Source: Microbacterium arborescens | Lineage (GTDB): Bacteria > Actinomycetota > Actinomycetes > Actinomycetales > Microbacteriaceae | DNA: 64,000 nucleotides | Reading direction: 5' to 3' | Assembly (NCBI GenBank): GCA_003339645.1 | Contig: QNUV01000041.1 | Span: 620,001 to 684,000, forward strand | In this document: positions 33,713 to 42,940 of the stretch, piece after piece | Layout of the letters: every line of letters starts with the position of its first letter | How positions within the stretch are numbered: position 1 is the stretch's first letter | Made by a program: the position numbers and the translations under genes | The notes under the pieces: model-generated | Told to the model about the DNA's origin: nothing | Databases searched by the model: none | The model's input: the letters and a program-made list of their open reading frames with translations, nothing else

Positions 33713-34735
33713 TCAGACGGCCTGCGCGAACCCGGACTGCGCGGAGTCGGCGAGGTGCGCGAGGTGCGGGGGGATCTCCCGGCCCTTGGCGGTCATCGAT
33801 TGCGCCCACAGCCGCCCGGCCCGGTAGGAGGACCGCACGAGTGGTCCGGCGAGAACCCCGAGGAAGCCGATGCGCTCCGCCTCTTCGCGGAAGCCGACGA
33901 ACTCCTCCGGCTTGACCCACCGGTCGACCGGCAGATGACGAGGCGTCGGCCGCAGATACTGCGTGATCGTGATGATGTCGGTGCCGGCGTCGTGGAGGTC
34001 CTGGAGCGCCTGCACGACCTCCTCGGGGGTCTCGCCCATTCCGAGGATGAGGTTCGACTTGGTGATGAGTCCGGCGTCACGGGCGCGCGTGATCACGCCG
34101 AGCGAGCGCTCGTAACGGAACGCGGGTCGGATCCGCTTGAAGATGCGGGGGACCGTCTCCACGTTGTGCGCGAAGACCTCCGGTCGCGACGCGAAGACCT
34201 CGTCGAGCTGCGCCGGGTCGCCGTTGAAGTCGGTCGCGAGGATCTCGACGCCCGTGCCCGGGTTCTCCGCGTGGATCCGTCGCACCGTCTCCGCGTGCAG
34301 CCAGGCTCCGCCATCGGCGAGGTCGTCGCGCGCCACCCCGGTGACCGTGGCGTAGCGCAGCTGCATCCGGCTGACGCTTTCGGCGACGCGCCGCGGCTCG
34401 TCGGTGTCGTACTCGGCCGGTTTACCCGTGTCGATCTGACAGAAGTCGCACCGTCGTGTGCACTGCGAGCCGCCGATGAGGAAGGTCGCCTCTCGGTCTT
34501 CCCAGCATTCGTAGATGTTGGGACATCCCGCCTCCTGGCAGACGGTGTGCAGGCCTTCCTCGCGCACGAGGTCGTGGAGCGCGCGATACTCCTCGCCCAT
34601 CCGGGCCTTCGTCTTGATCCACTCCGGCTTGCGCTCGATCGGCGTCTGCGCGTTGCGGACCTCCAGGCGAAGGAGTTTGCGTCCCTCCGGCCCGCCCGCG
34701 GCGGGAGCGGCGGGCACGGCGCAGCCGCCGCTCAT
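33713..34735 (-). CDS. lipA: Lipoyl synthase
   Basis: A 340-residue radical SAM enzyme that inserts two sulfurs into protein-bound octanoyl groups. The auxiliary cluster cysteines appear in [13 protein letters not shown] near 67-79, and the radical SAM triad in CTRRCDFC near 92-99. The C-terminal RSSY element is present (LVRSSYRAG). Its start overlaps the lipB stop by four bases (ATGA). Although the frame stays open upstream into lipB, the ATG at 34735 fits the family N-terminus. Confidence 0.96.
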   Translation of the reverse strand: MSGGCAVPAAPAAGGPEGRKLLRLEVRNAQTPIERKPEWIKTKARMGEEYRALHDLVREEGLHTVCQEAGCPNIYECWEDREATFLIGGSQCTRRCDFCQIDTGKPAEYDTDEPRRVAESVSRMQLRYATVTGVARDDLADGGAWLHAETVRRIHAENPGTGVEILATDFNGDPAQLDEVFASRPEVFAHNVETVPRIFKRIRPAFRYERSLGVITRARDAGLITKSNLILGMGETPEEVVQALQDLHDAGTDIITITQYLRPTPRHLPVDRWVKPEEFVGFREEAERIGFLGVLAGPLVRSSYRAGRLWAQSMTAKGREIPPHLAHLADSAQSGFAQAV

Positions 34736-35370
34736 GCCGCGACCGCCGTCTCGAACTCGGCGCGGAAGCGACTCGTGACGGTGTCCACCACGTCGGCGGG
34801 CGAGACCCTCCGGGCCAGGACCGTGGAGAGTGAGGCGACGCCGGCATCGGTGATGCCGCACGGGATGATCTGCTCGAACGGCGCGAGATCGTTGTCGCAG
34901 TTGAGCGCGAAGCCGTGCATCGTCACGCCGCGCTGAACCCGGACGCCGATCGCCGCGATCTTGGCGTCGCGGCCGTCCTGGCTCACCCACACGCCGCTTC
35001 GGCCCGCCACCTGCCGGGCTGAGACGCCCAGGTCCGCGACGGCTGAGATGAGGACCCGCTCGAGCCTCCGCACGTGCGAGACGACGTCGACGGGCTCGGG
35101 CAGGCGCAGGATCGGGTACCCCACCAGCTGTCCCGGGCCGTGCCAGGTGATCTTTCCGCCGCGATCGACATCGACGACGGCGGTCCCGTCGGTCGGTCGC
35201 TCCGCGGGCTCGGTACGCGCGCCCGCGGTGAACACCGCTTCGTGCTCGAGGAGGAGCAGCGTGTCCGGGCTGCCGGCGACCACGGCGTCGTGGACGCGGC
35301 GCTGCAGCTCCCAGCCTTCTGCATAGGGGACGACGGCGGGGGCGAGCCCCACGACGCGGACATCGAGCAC
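34732..35370 (-). CDS. lipB: Octanoyltransferase
   Basis: A 212-residue enzyme that moves octanoate from acyl carrier protein to lipoyl domains, the step before LipA. Its motifs are [18 protein letters not shown] near 71-88 and [16 protein letters not shown] near 141-156, followed by IIPCGI with the catalytic cysteine; the catalytic lysine is in AKIAAIG. The start is GTG with CGAGGAGG upstream. The lipBA pair is divergent from a TetR gene whose likely operator lies between them. Confidence 0.95.
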   Translation of the reverse strand: MLDVRVVGLAPAVVPYAEGWELQRRVHDAVVAGSPDTLLLLEHEAVFTAGARTEPAERPTDGTAVVDVDRGGKITWHGPGQLVGYPILRLPEPVDVVSHVRRLERVLISAVADLGVSARQVAGRSGVWVSQDGRDAKIAAIGVRVQRGVTMHGFALNCDNDLAPFEQIIPCGITDAGVASLSTVLARRVSPADVVDTVTSRFRAEFETAVAA

Positions 35371-35388
35371 GGATCCTCCTCGAGATAC

Positions 35389-35401
35389 TGGACTGCGTCC
35401 A
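35389..35401. promoter_or_regulatory. Candidate TetR operator between lipB and the TetR gene
   Basis: TGGACTGCGTCCA is a 5-bp inverted repeat with a 3-base centre, inside a weaker outer symmetry of ATAC/CAATA bases. It lies in the 55-base gap between divergent lipB and the TetR gene. Actinobacterial TetR proteins often bind TTGGAC-n3-GTCCAA sites of this type. Confidence 0.5.
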
Positions 35402-35425
35402 ACAATACGACACGCCTAGGCTGTG

Positions 35426-35995
35426 ATGGTGACGTCATCCACCCGCGCGGGCCGGCCTCGCGTGTCGTCCCGCGAAACCCTTGCGGAGGCCGCCTGCGAG
35501 CTGTTCCTCGAGCGCGGCTACGAGGCGACGACGGTCGCCGACATCACCCGGCGTGCCGGTGTCAGCCGGTCGAGCTTCTTCAACTACTTCTCATCGAAGT
35601 CGGCGGTCCTGTGGTCGGGGCTCGACGAGCGCATCGGGGCGCTCGAGCTCGCTCTGCGGGGCGCCGGCGGTGCCGATGAGGTCGCGTCTGCGATCGGCGA
35701 CCTCGCCCGAGGCTTCGCCCCCGACGCCCTGGCGCTGGCGATCGTCAACGACGTCGCGATGGGACTGTCGGACGAGCTCGCGCGGGATGCCGCGTTGCGG
35801 GCCGCCCGCGTCGCGCGTGCCGTCGCCGCGGCCCTTCACCGCTCGGGGACGGCGGCACTCGAAGCCGACATCCTCGGCGCGGCCTGGGGCGGTGCGGTGC
35901 TCGGCGCCGTCCGCTCGTGGGCCCGCGGGGGAGCGGGGCGCGCCGACCTGGCTCAGGAGATGGGGCGAGCTATCGCCATCGTCCGGGGGCGCTGA
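35426..35995 (+). CDS. TetR-family transcriptional regulator
   Basis: A 189-residue regulator. The TetR DNA-binding domain spans about 10-60: [20 protein letters not shown], then the helix-turn-helix [26 protein letters not shown]. The remaining 125 residues are Ala-rich helices forming the ligand domain; the ligand is unknown. A TAGGCT -10 (35417-35422) is so close that translation may begin at ATG 35426 or GTG 35429. It probably represses itself, and perhaps lipBA, through the palindrome upstream. Confidence 0.88.
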   Translation: MVTSSTRAGRPRVSSRETLAEAACELFLERGYEATTVADITRRAGVSRSSFFNYFSSKSAVLWSGLDERIGALELALRGAGGADEVASAIGDLARGFAPDALALAIVNDVAMGLSDELARDAALRAARVARAVAAALHRSGTAALEADILGAAWGGAVLGAVRSWARGGAGRADLAQEMGRAIAIVRGR

Positions 35996-36013
35996 CCGGG
36001 TCGCCCTCTCGCA

Positions 36014-36019
36014 TAGAAT
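36014..36019 (+). promoter_or_regulatory. -10 element of ffh
   Basis: TAGAAT, a near-ideal -10, lies nine bases before the ffh ATG, giving a leader of only about two or three bases. Confidence 0.55.
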
Positions 36020-36028
36020 CGAGGGATC

Positions 36029-37582
36029 ATGGCAACTTTCGGCACGCTCTCCGACCGTCTTACCGAGACCTTCCGGAATCTCCGCACCAAGGGAAAGCTC
36101 TCGGCGGCTGACGTCGACCAGACCGTCCGTGAGATCCGCCGTGCGCTTCTCGACGCCGACGTCGCTCTCGCGGTGGTCAAGGAGTTCACCGCCAAGGTGC
36201 GCGAGCGCGCGCTCGGCGACGAGGTCAATCGCGCGCTGAACCCGGCGCAGCAGGTCGTCCAGATCGTCAACGAGGAGCTCGTCGGCATCCTCGGCGGCGA
36301 GCAGCGCCGCCTGCAGTTCGCGAAGAACCCGCCGACCGTGATCATGCTCGCGGGTCTCCAGGGCTCGGGAAAGACAACGTTCGCCGGCAAGCTCGCCAAG
36401 CAGCTCGAGAAGGACGGTCACACGCCGCTCCTCGTCGCGTGCGACCTCCAGCGTCCGAACGCCGTGAACCAGCTCCAGGTCGTGGCCGAGCGTGCCGGTG
36501 CCGCCATCTACGCTCCCGAACCCGGCAACGGCGTCGGCGACCCCGTGCGCGTCGCACGCGACGGTGTCGAGCATGCACGCCGCCAGCAGCACGACGTCGT
36601 CATCATCGACACGGCGGGACGCCTGGGCGTCGACGCGGAGCTGATGAAGCAGGCCGCCTCGATCCGCAAGGCCACCGATCCCGACGAGGTACTCTTCGTC
36701 ATCGACGCGATGATCGGTCAGGACGCGGTCAACACCGCCAAGGCGTTCCAGGAGGGTGTCGACTTCACCGGCGTCGTCCTCTCCAAGCTCGACGGCGACG
36801 CCCGAGGCGGTGCCGCTCTGTCGGTCGCCTCTGTGACTCAGCGCCCGATCATCTTCGCTTCCACGGGCGAGGGCCTCGACGACCTCGAGCCCTTCCACCC
36901 CGATCGCATGGCCAGCCGCATCCTCGACCTGGGTGACATCCTCACCCTGATCGAGCAGGCGCAGCAGGCGTTCGACGAGCAGGAGGCCCTCGCGGTCGCC
37001 GAGAAGCTCGCGAAGGAGCAGTTCACGCTCGAAGACTTCCTCGACCAGCTTCAGCAGATGAAGAAGATGGGGTCGATGAAGAAGATGCTCGGCATGCTGC
37101 CGGGCATGGGGCAGATGAAGCAGCAGCTCGAGCAGTTCGACGAGCGCGAGATCGACCGCACCGAGGCGATCATCCGGTCGATGACCCCCGCGGAGCGCCG
37201 CAACCCGAAGGTCCTCAACGGCTCGCGTCGCCTGCGCATCGCGCGCGGATCGGGGATGACGGTGACCGACGTCAATCAGCTGGTCCAGCGGTTCGAGCAG
37301 GCGGCCAAGATGATGAAGACGGTCGCGCGCGGGGGCGTTCCCAACATCCCGGGGATGGGGCCGATGGGCGGCAAGCCCGGCGCCTCGAGCAAGCGTGGCA
37401 AGCAGGCCAAGAACAAGGGCGGTTCCCGTTCGGGCAACCCCGCGAAGCGCGCCGCCGAGAACGCGGGCCTGGCGACCGCGACCGCGCCGACCGGCTCGGG
37501 CTTCGGTCTGGGGGCAGCCGGGCAGGCTCAGCCGAGCGAGGCCGACCTCGCCGAGATCCAGAAGCTCTTCGGCAAGGGCTGA
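36029..37582 (+). CDS. ffh: Signal recognition particle protein Ffh (SRP54)
   Basis: A 517-residue GTPase that binds signal sequences on ribosomes and docks with FtsY. The N domain covers 1-95 and the G domain starts at GLQGSGKT (109-116), with DLQRPNAVNQL, IDTAGR and KLDGDARGGAAL following. The M domain from about 325 is Met-rich (QMKKMGSMKKMLGMLPGMGQ) and contains SRRLRIARGSG for 4.5S RNA binding. A long Gly/Lys/Ala tail follows. The 4.5S RNA gene is not in the window. Confidence 0.96.
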   Translation: MATFGTLSDRLTETFRNLRTKGKLSAADVDQTVREIRRALLDADVALAVVKEFTAKVRERALGDEVNRALNPAQQVVQIVNEELVGILGGEQRRLQFAKNPPTVIMLAGLQGSGKTTFAGKLAKQLEKDGHTPLLVACDLQRPNAVNQLQVVAERAGAAIYAPEPGNGVGDPVRVARDGVEHARRQQHDVVIIDTAGRLGVDAELMKQAASIRKATDPDEVLFVIDAMIGQDAVNTAKAFQEGVDFTGVVLSKLDGDARGGAALSVASVTQRPIIFASTGEGLDDLEPFHPDRMASRILDLGDILTLIEQAQQAFDEQEALAVAEKLAKEQFTLEDFLDQLQQMKKMGSMKKMLGMLPGMGQMKQQLEQFDEREIDRTEAIIRSMTPAERRNPKVLNGSRRLRIARGSGMTVTDVNQLVQRFEQAAKMMKTVARGGVPNIPGMGPMGGKPGASSKRGKQAKNKGGSRSGNPAKRAAENAGLATATAPTGSGFGLGAAGQAQPSEADLAEIQKLFGKG

Positions 37583-37598
37583 GTCGAGCGGGCCCGGC

Positions 37599-38768
37599 TC
37601 AGCGGCCGACGTCCGGCTTCGCCAAATGCTGGCGCAGCGTGGGGCCGTCGCGGAACTCGCGGATCAGGTGCTGGACGACCTCGCGAAGGTCGCCGTCGGC
37701 GGCATCCGCGACGCGCGTCTGACGGAGGTAGCTGGCCCCCTGATCGAGAATCGTGTTCAATCCACGGAACTCGCGCGCGCAGTGCAGCTCTTCGGCGATC
37801 GGCTCGAGTTCGGCCATCGTGTCGCGGAGGTGGTCGGCGACGTGGCGCTGAGTGCCGTCGGCATCGACGATCAGACGCGCGTCCAGCCCGTACCGAGCTG
37901 CCCGCCACTTGTTCTCGCGCACGAACCACGGCGGGATCGTCGGGAGCTCGCGGCCCTCATCGAGCTGCCGTGAGAGATGCTCGGTGAGGACCTGGACGAG
38001 GGATGCCACGGCCGCCAGCTCGGGGAGGGTCGACATCCCGTCGCAGGCGCGGATCTCGATCGTTCCCCACTTGGGAGCGGGGCGGATGTCCCAGCGCACC
38101 TCCGAGGCGTCCTCCATGACGCCCGTGCGGACCATGCCGTCGAGGTAGCTCTCGAAGTCGCTCCACTGTGTGAAGCTCCACGGCAGGCCGGCGGTCGGCA
38201 GCTGCTGGAAGACGAGGGCCCGGTTGGACGCGTATCCGGTGCGGTCGCCGGCCCAGAACGGGCTCGACGCCGACAGGGCCTGCAGGTGGGGGAGGTAGAG
38301 CGACAGTGCGTTGATGAGGGGGAACACCTTGTTGACGTCCTCGACGCCGACGTGGATGTGGATGCCCCAGATCATCATGTTCCGGCCCCACCACTGGGTC
38401 CGCTCGATGAGCTTGTGGTAGCGGGTCTTGTCGGTGATCTGCTGCTCGTACCATCGGGCGAAGGGGTGACTTCCGGCGCAGAGCATCTCGAGGCCGCGCG
38501 GTGCGGCGAATTCGCGCACCCGCTGGATGGCGTCATCGATGTCGTCAACAGCCGCGGCGACCGTGTCGCCGACCCCGCTGGTCACCTCGATGGTGTTCGT
38601 CAGCAGCTCGCCGGTGATCGTGTAGCGCTCGAGTGCGGAGGAATCCTCCACCTCGGCGAGCACTTCGGGCGCCCGGGGCGCGAGATCCCCGGTGTCGCGG
38701 TCGGCGAGCATCAACTCCCACTCGATGCCCACGGAGGAGCGGGCAGACGTGGCGAAGGGGACCGTCAT
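37599..38768 (-). CDS. Putative glutamate--cysteine ligase 2 (YbdK/GCS2 family)
   Basis: A 389-residue carboxylate-amine ligase. Family marks are [18 protein letters not shown] near 11-28, [13 protein letters not shown] near 57-69, the metal-binding [10 protein letters not shown] near 133-142 and [11 protein letters not shown] near 250. YbdK relatives make gamma-glutamyl compounds slowly, and the true substrate in this group is often unknown; in Actinobacteria that use mycothiol it need not relate to glutathione. ATG at 38768 is chosen over an upstream extension lacking family sequence. Confidence 0.85.
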   Translation of the reverse strand: MTVPFATSARSSVGIEWELMLADRDTGDLAPRAPEVLAEVEDSSALERYTITGELLTNTIEVTSGVGDTVAAAVDDIDDAIQRVREFAAPRGLEMLCAGSHPFARWYEQQITDKTRYHKLIERTQWWGRNMMIWGIHIHVGVEDVNKVFPLINALSLYLPHLQALSASSPFWAGDRTGYASNRALVFQQLPTAGLPWSFTQWSDFESYLDGMVRTGVMEDASEVRWDIRPAPKWGTIEIRACDGMSTLPELAAVASLVQVLTEHLSRQLDEGRELPTIPPWFVRENKWRAARYGLDARLIVDADGTQRHVADHLRDTMAELEPIAEELHCAREFRGLNTILDQGASYLRQTRVADAADGDLREVVQHLIREFRDGPTLRQHLAKPDVGR

Positions 38769-38859
38769 GCGCTCAGTCTGACACGCGGTGCGGTGCGGTT
38801 CGCGACGACCGTCATCATCTGGCAAAATAGACGGTTGGACCGCTCGCTCGACCCTCTAT

Positions 38860-38894
38860 CCGGCGGGAAGGTCCACCCTCAGAGCTCCCGCCGG
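38860..38894 (+). promoter_or_regulatory. Hairpin in the rpsP leader
   Basis: CCGGCGGGA (38860-38868) pairs with TCCCGCCGG (38886-38894). It is in a leader of roughly 110-120 bases before rpsP, downstream of an A-rich possible -10 (38824-38829). It may be a regulatory or stabilising element of the rpsP-KH-rimM-trmD operon. Confidence 0.45.
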
Positions 38895-38951
38895 GTGTGC
38901 ACCCCACGCTCCAGGCGACGTTCACTTCACATCACACCACTCAGGAGAATT

Positions 38952-39377
38952 GTGGCTGTCAAGATCCGTCTCAAGCGCCTCGGTAAGATCCGCGCGCCCT
39001 ACTACCGCATCGTCGTCGCCGACTCGCGCACCAAGCGCGACGGCCGCGTGATCGAGGAGATCGGTCAGTACCACCCGACCGAGGAGCCCTCGATCATCAA
39101 GGTCGACTCCGACCGTGCCCAGTACTGGCTGTCGGTCGGCGCTCAGCCGACCGAGCAGGTCACCGCGCTGCTGAAGCTCACGGGCGACTGGGGCAAGTTC
39201 AAGGGCGACAAGAACGCCGTCTCGACCGTCCGCACGGCCGAGGCCAAGGGCGAATTCGTCGCAGACGCGTCGAAGAAGTCGGTCATCAAGCCGCAGGCCG
39301 CCAAGAAGGCCGAGGAGCCCGCCGCTGAGGCTCCCGCCGACGAGGCTCCCGCCGCCGACGCGACCGACGCGGAGTAA
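38952..39377 (+). CDS. rpsP: 30S ribosomal protein S16
   Basis: A 141-residue ribosomal protein, first in its usual operon. The core [20 protein letters not shown] and [20 protein letters not shown] are canonical. After about residue 85 there is an Ala/Glu/Lys-rich tail of about 55 residues beyond the E. coli length, a common actinobacterial feature. The start is GTG, seven bases or so after AGGAGA. The KH gene starts four bases after the stop. Confidence 0.97.
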   Translation: MAVKIRLKRLGKIRAPYYRIVVADSRTKRDGRVIEEIGQYHPTEEPSIIKVDSDRAQYWLSVGAQPTEQVTALLKLTGDWGKFKGDKNAVSTVRTAEAKGEFVADASKKSVIKPQAAKKAEEPAAEAPADEAPAADATDAE

Positions 39378-39381
39378 TCCG

Positions 39382-39612
39382 TTGCTGTCCGCCGCGCTCG
39401 AGCACGTCGTCAAGGGGATCGTCGATCATCCTGATGACGTCGTCATCCGTTCCTCCTCGTCGCCCCGCGGCGAGGTCCTCGAGGTGCGCGTGCACCCCGA
39501 CGACCGGGGACGGGTGATCGGGCGCGGCGGACGCACCGCCAAGGCGCTGCGGGCGCTGATCTCCGCGCTTGCCGACGGCACGCGCGTTCGCGTCGACGTC
39601 GCGGACGACTGA
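39382..39612 (+). CDS. KH-domain RNA-binding protein (KhpA-like)
   Basis: A 76-residue single KH domain. The RNA-gripping loop reads GRVIGRGGRTAKALRALI near 48-65. KhpA proteins bind RNA with KhpB and affect cell elongation and ribosome-related processes in Gram-positive bacteria. Its place between rpsP and rimM is typical. The start is TTG at 39382, with GGAG seven bases upstream. Confidence 0.92.
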   Translation: MLSAALEHVVKGIVDHPDDVVIRSSSSPRGEVLEVRVHPDDRGRVIGRGGRTAKALRALISALADGTRVRVDVADD

Positions 39613-39613
39613 C

Positions 39614-40231
39614 ATGGCCGCCGACCCCGCTCGCACACAGCTGCGCGTCGGGCGCCTCGTCAAGGCGCACGGCCTCAAGGGCGCACTCAAGCTCGAGCTC
39701 TACACCGATGATCCCGACGGCCGCTTCGTGCCGGGCGCGACGTTCACGTTGCAGGTCCCCGAGGCGTCTCCCTGGCACGGCAAGTCCGTGACCGTCCGCG
39801 AGTTCCGGTGGATGAACTCGCACCCCGTTCTCTTCCTCGAGGACGTCAACGACCGCGATGCTGCCGAGAGCCTCGTCAAGGCCATCCTCTGGGTCGACCA
39901 GGACGGCGACGCCACGGTCGAGGATGACGCCTGGTTCGATCACCAGCTCGTCGGCCTCGACGTCGTGCGCGACGGCGAGCGGGTCGGACGCATCGCACGC
40001 GTCGATCATCTCCCCGCGCAGGACCTCCTCATCGTCCAGCGCGACGGCGACGACACCGAGATCCTCGTGCCGTTCGTCAAGGCGATCGTGCCCGAAGTGG
40101 ATGTCGCTGCGGGCCGGGTCATCGTGACCCCGCCGGCGGGGCTGTTCGAAGACCTTCCGGCCGAGGAAGCCGACGACGCCTCTGGCGCGGCATCCGACCG
40201 GGACGGCGACGACGCCCCCTCCGAGGACTGA
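39614..40231 (+). CDS. rimM: Ribosome maturation factor RimM
   Basis: A 205-residue factor for maturation of the 30S head, binding near S19. The N-terminal RimM domain shows [25 protein letters not shown] near 10-34, and the PRC-barrel region spans about 100-180 with LVGLDVV and [14 protein letters not shown]. The last 30 residues are acidic and low-complexity. It starts one base after the KH stop and ends one base before trmD. Confidence 0.95.
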   Translation: MAADPARTQLRVGRLVKAHGLKGALKLELYTDDPDGRFVPGATFTLQVPEASPWHGKSVTVREFRWMNSHPVLFLEDVNDRDAAESLVKAILWVDQDGDATVEDDAWFDHQLVGLDVVRDGERVGRIARVDHLPAQDLLIVQRDGDDTEILVPFVKAIVPEVDVAAGRVIVTPPAGLFEDLPAEEADDASGAASDRDGDDAPSED

Positions 40232-40232
40232 C

Positions 40233-40937
40233 GTGCGCGTAGACGTCGTCACGATCTTCCCCGCATTCTTCGACGTCCTCGAGGTCTCTCTCCTCGGCAA
40301 AGCGCGCGGCGCCGGCCTCCTCGACGTCCGCGTGCACGACCTGCGGGACTACACCACCGATCGGCACCGCACCGTCGACGACACCCCGTATGGCGGCGGT
40401 GCCGGGATGGTGATGAAGCCCGAGCCGTGGGGGCTCGCACTGGATGCGATCGTGGCGGACGCGGGCGATCGCCCGACGTTCATCTTCCCTTCGCCTGCCG
40501 GCGAGCGATTCTCGCAGAGCATCGCGCGCGAGCTGAGCGAAGCGTCGCACCTGGTCTTCGGCTGCGGCCGCTACGAGGGAATCGACGAACGCGTCTTCAC
40601 CTACGCGGCGACGCTCGGCGATGTCCGGCTCATGAGTCTCGGCGACTACGTCCTCAACGGGGGAGAGGTCGCCTCGATGGCGATGATCGAGGCGATCGGG
40701 AGACTGATCCCCGGCGTCGTCGGCAATCCCGAGAGCCTCGTGGAGGAGTCTCACGAGGACGGGCTGCTGGAGTACCCCTCGTACACGAAGCCCGCATCGT
40801 GGCGCGGTCACGATGTGCCGGACGTCCTGCTCAGCGGGCATCACGGGCGCGTCGCGGAGTGGCGGCACGCCCAGCGGGTCGAGCGGACGCGCGAGCGCCG
40901 TCCCGACCTGCTTCCCGCGGACGACTCCGAAGCCTGA
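40233..40937 (+). CDS. trmD: tRNA (guanine37-N1)-methyltransferase
   Basis: A 234-residue SPOUT enzyme that makes m1G37 in tRNAs reading CCN, CUN and CGG codons and prevents frameshifting. [32 protein letters not shown] near 32-63 and the trefoil-knot stretch [13 protein letters not shown], then [11 protein letters not shown], are canonical. The start is GTG, one base after rimM. It is convergent with map. Confidence 0.96.
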   Translation: MRVDVVTIFPAFFDVLEVSLLGKARGAGLLDVRVHDLRDYTTDRHRTVDDTPYGGGAGMVMKPEPWGLALDAIVADAGDRPTFIFPSPAGERFSQSIARELSEASHLVFGCGRYEGIDERVFTYAATLGDVRLMSLGDYVLNGGEVASMAMIEAIGRLIPGVVGNPESLVEESHEDGLLEYPSYTKPASWRGHDVPDVLLSGHHGRVAEWRHAQRVERTRERRPDLLPADDSEA

Positions 40938-40966
40938 GCCGGAAGCCGGTCGGGTCGAGGGACGCG

Positions 40967-41749
40967 TCAGTCGACGCCGAGGAACGACCGGTCGGTGAGG
41001 ACGACCGGACCGTCCGCGGTGATGGCGACGGTGTGCTCGGAGTGCGCACCCCGCGATCCGTCGGCGCTGCGGAGCGTCCACCCGTCGGCGTCCGTGACCA
41101 GCTTGTCGGTGCTCTGCAGGAACCACGGCTCGAGCGCGACGACGAGACCCGCACGCAGCGGGTAGCCGCGGCCCGGCTTGCCGTCGTTGGGCACGTGAGG
41201 GTCGCCGTGCATCTCGCGTCCGACGCCGTGGCCGCCGAAGTCCGTGTTGATCGACAGGCCGTCGGCGCGCGCGACCGTCGCGACCGCGTGGGAGATGTCG
41301 CCGATCTTGTTGCCGACCACAGCGGCGCCGATCGCCGCGTCGAGAGCGCGCTCAGTCGTGTCGATCAGTGCGAGGTCTTCGTCGCGCGGGGTTCCCACGA
41401 CGAACGACACCGCGGAGTCGGCGACCCAGCCGTCGACGGAGACGGCGAAGTCGAGTGTGACGAGATCGCCGTCGCGGAGGGCATAGTCGTGGGGCAGGCC
41501 GTGCAGCACGGCGTCGTTGATCGACGTGCAGATGACCTTGCCGAACGGGCTGGCGCCGAACGACGGGTGGTAGTCGATGTAGCAGGACTCGGCCCCGGCG
41601 CGGCGGATCAGGTCGTGCGCGCGCCGGTCGATCGCCAGGAGGTTCGTGCCGACCTTCGTCTCGTCGCGGAGGGTCGCCAGCGTCTCGGCGACGAAACGTC
41701 CCGCGGGGCGCATCGCTTCGATCTCGGCAGGGGTGCGCAGCTCGATCAT
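40967..41749 (-). CDS. map: Type I methionine aminopeptidase
   Basis: A 260-residue metalloprotease that removes initiator methionine. Metal ligands fit the family pattern: D in VTLDFAVSVDGWVADSAVSF (two aspartates), H in GGHGVGREMHGDP, E in VVALEPWF and E in AHSEHTV. The N-terminus MIELRTPAEIEAMR is standard. ATG at 41749 is preceded by AGAGGA; a further open extension upstream has no family similarity and would cross the divergent gene. Confidence 0.95.
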   Translation of the reverse strand: MIELRTPAEIEAMRPAGRFVAETLATLRDETKVGTNLLAIDRRAHDLIRRAGAESCYIDYHPSFGASPFGKVICTSINDAVLHGLPHDYALRDGDLVTLDFAVSVDGWVADSAVSFVVGTPRDEDLALIDTTERALDAAIGAAVVGNKIGDISHAVATVARADGLSINTDFGGHGVGREMHGDPHVPNDGKPGRGYPLRAGLVVALEPWFLQSTDKLVTDADGWTLRSADGSRGAHSEHTVAITADGPVVLTDRSFLGVD

Positions 41750-41788
41750 CGTGATCCTCTCTTCAGCTTCTATCCTGCCGGACCGGCG

Positions 41789-41794
41789 TAGCAT
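41789..41794 (+). promoter_or_regulatory. -10 element of the 164-residue membrane protein gene
   Basis: TAGCAT lies seven bases before the ATG at 41802, again leaderless or nearly so, although GGGAG is also present. Confidence 0.4.
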
Positions 41795-41801
41795 CGGGAG
41801 C

Positions 41802-42296
41802 ATGTGGCTGCGACGCGCGCTCTTCCATTGGCTCCTTCCGGCGGCTCTGGTGCTGCCGCTGTGGCTCGTGGTGGGCTGGGCCATCTCGGGCGCGAGCGGC
41901 TGGGTGTTCCTCTGGGTCCTCTTCATCGCGGTGCCGGCCGTTCTCCTCGGTCAGCTCGTGACGACGTTCCTGGTGCGGGCCCGGGGCACCGTTCGACACT
42001 CGCGAATGCTGTCGTGGTGGGACGTGCTCGTGTTCACGCTGTGGCACGCACTCATCATCGCCATCGGGTTCTACCCCGAGGGTGCCTTCTGGCCGCTGCT
42101 TCTCGCCGCAGTCGCCGCCTTCCTCGGCGTCTTCTGGGTGTCGCTCTGGCAGCTCTTCCGCGAAGCGCGTCCCGTCTCGCTGTTCTCCGTCGCCACCGAT
42201 CCCGCCTACCTGCGTGAGGCGACGCGGCCCACGACCGAACGTCGTGCCGACGAGAAGGTCGTGATCATCGAAGAGGTCCGACGCAGCGACAGCTGA
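41802..42296 (+). CDS. Small integral membrane protein of unknown function
   Basis: A 164-residue protein with four hydrophobic segments at about 8-28, 31-57, 72-90 and 94-118, then a charged cytoplasmic C-terminus of about 45 residues. It is rich in Trp and Leu. I do not recognise the family. It is divergent from map and upstream of rplS but separated from it by the rplS leader and promoter. Confidence 0.75.
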   Translation: MWLRRALFHWLLPAALVLPLWLVVGWAISGASGWVFLWVLFIAVPAVLLGQLVTTFLVRARGTVRHSRMLSWWDVLVFTLWHALIIAIGFYPEGAFWPLLLAAVAAFLGVFWVSLWQLFREARPVSLFSVATDPAYLREATRPTTERRADEKVVIIEEVRRSDS

Positions 42297-42323
42297 CGTT
42301 TTGGTCGGCCGGGCCCGGCATGG

Positions 42324-42329
42324 CAGAAT
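42324..42329 (+). promoter_or_regulatory. Candidate -10 of rplS
   Basis: CAGAAT at 42324-42329 predicts a leader of about 115 bases before rplS, enough for the structures described next. Confidence 0.4.
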
Positions 42330-42336
42330 GAACGCT

Positions 42337-42451
42337 TGTGCCCTGACAGATCTCTGCCTCAGGGGAGCGGCGCCCGGCGGGTGCCCGGGGCACCGCATCC
42401 TTATTCAACTCTCTCGTGGTCGACCTGAGGCGGTCGCAGGAAGAACAGATC
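42337..42451 (+). promoter_or_regulatory. Structured rplS leader with two mutually exclusive pairings
   Basis: CCCTGA (42341-42346) can pair with TCAGGG (42359-42364). The overlapping bases GCCTCAGG (42356-42363) can instead pair with CCTGAGGC (42424-42431), which ends six bases before the AGGAAG ribosome binding site (42437-42442). A compact GTGCC/GGCAC hairpin (42381-42393) lies between. Such a switch next to the binding site would suit autoregulation by L19. It does not match a leader family I can name. Confidence 0.5.
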
Positions 42452-42799
42452 ATGCAGATCCTCGACTCCGTCGACGCAGCATCGCTGCGCAGCGACATCC
42501 CCGCATTCGCCCCCGGCGACACCGTCAAGGTGCACGTCAACATTACGGAGGGCAACCGCTCGCGTATCCAGGTCTTCCAGGGCGTCGTCATCGGCCGCTC
42601 CGGCGACGGTGTGCGCGAGACCTTCACCGTCCGGAAGATCAGCTTCCAGGTCGGCGTCGAGCGTACGTTCCCCGTCCACAGCCCCGTGATCGACCACATC
42701 GAGGTCGTCACGCGCGGTGACGTGCGTCGCGCCAAGCTGTACTACCTGCGCAACCTGCGTGGCAAGAAGGCCAAGATCAAGGAGAAGCGCGACCGCTGA
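42452..42799 (+). CDS. rplS: 50S ribosomal protein L19
   Basis: A 115-residue ribosomal protein at the 30S-50S interface. It has [33 protein letters not shown] as its first half, then [21 protein letters not shown] and the basic end [25 protein letters not shown] at 42452 follows AGGAAG by nine bases; an in-frame GTG further upstream is inside the structured leader. A terminator follows, so it is transcribed alone. Confidence 0.97.
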   Translation: MQILDSVDAASLRSDIPAFAPGDTVKVHVNITEGNRSRIQVFQGVVIGRSGDGVRETFTVRKISFQVGVERTFPVHSPVIDHIEVVTRGDVRRAKLYYLRNLRGKKAKIKEKRDR

Positions 42800-42818
42800 T
42801 CGCAGCGACGCATTCTCT

Positions 42819-42848
42819 GGATGCCCCGGGCTCAGGCTCGGGGCATCC
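42819..42848 (+). terminator. Terminator of rplS
   Basis: GGATGCCCCG (42819-42828) pairs with CGGGGCATCC (42839-42848) around a 10-base loop, 20 bases after the stop. Confidence 0.85.
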
Positions 42849-42940
42849 GTCGTCTCCGCTGCGCGGTGACCGGTGATGGTCGCGGAATGTGCGACCCTGG
42901 GTAAGGCTCCCCGGCGGGAGAGTCGGATGAGAGGCGATGA

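Noticed and set aside
33713-35413. Single 566-codon frame covering lipA and upstream
   Set aside because: lipB occupies the upstream part in another frame with full motifs; lipA begins at the ATGA overlap at 34735.
38769-38825. Upstream start of the GCS2 ligase at 38825
   Set aside because: The extra residues have no family match, and ATG at 38768 gives the standard N-terminus.
41750-41926. Upstream extension of map to 41926
   Set aside because: It crosses the start of the divergent membrane-protein gene; ATG 41749 has a ribosome binding site and the family N-terminus.
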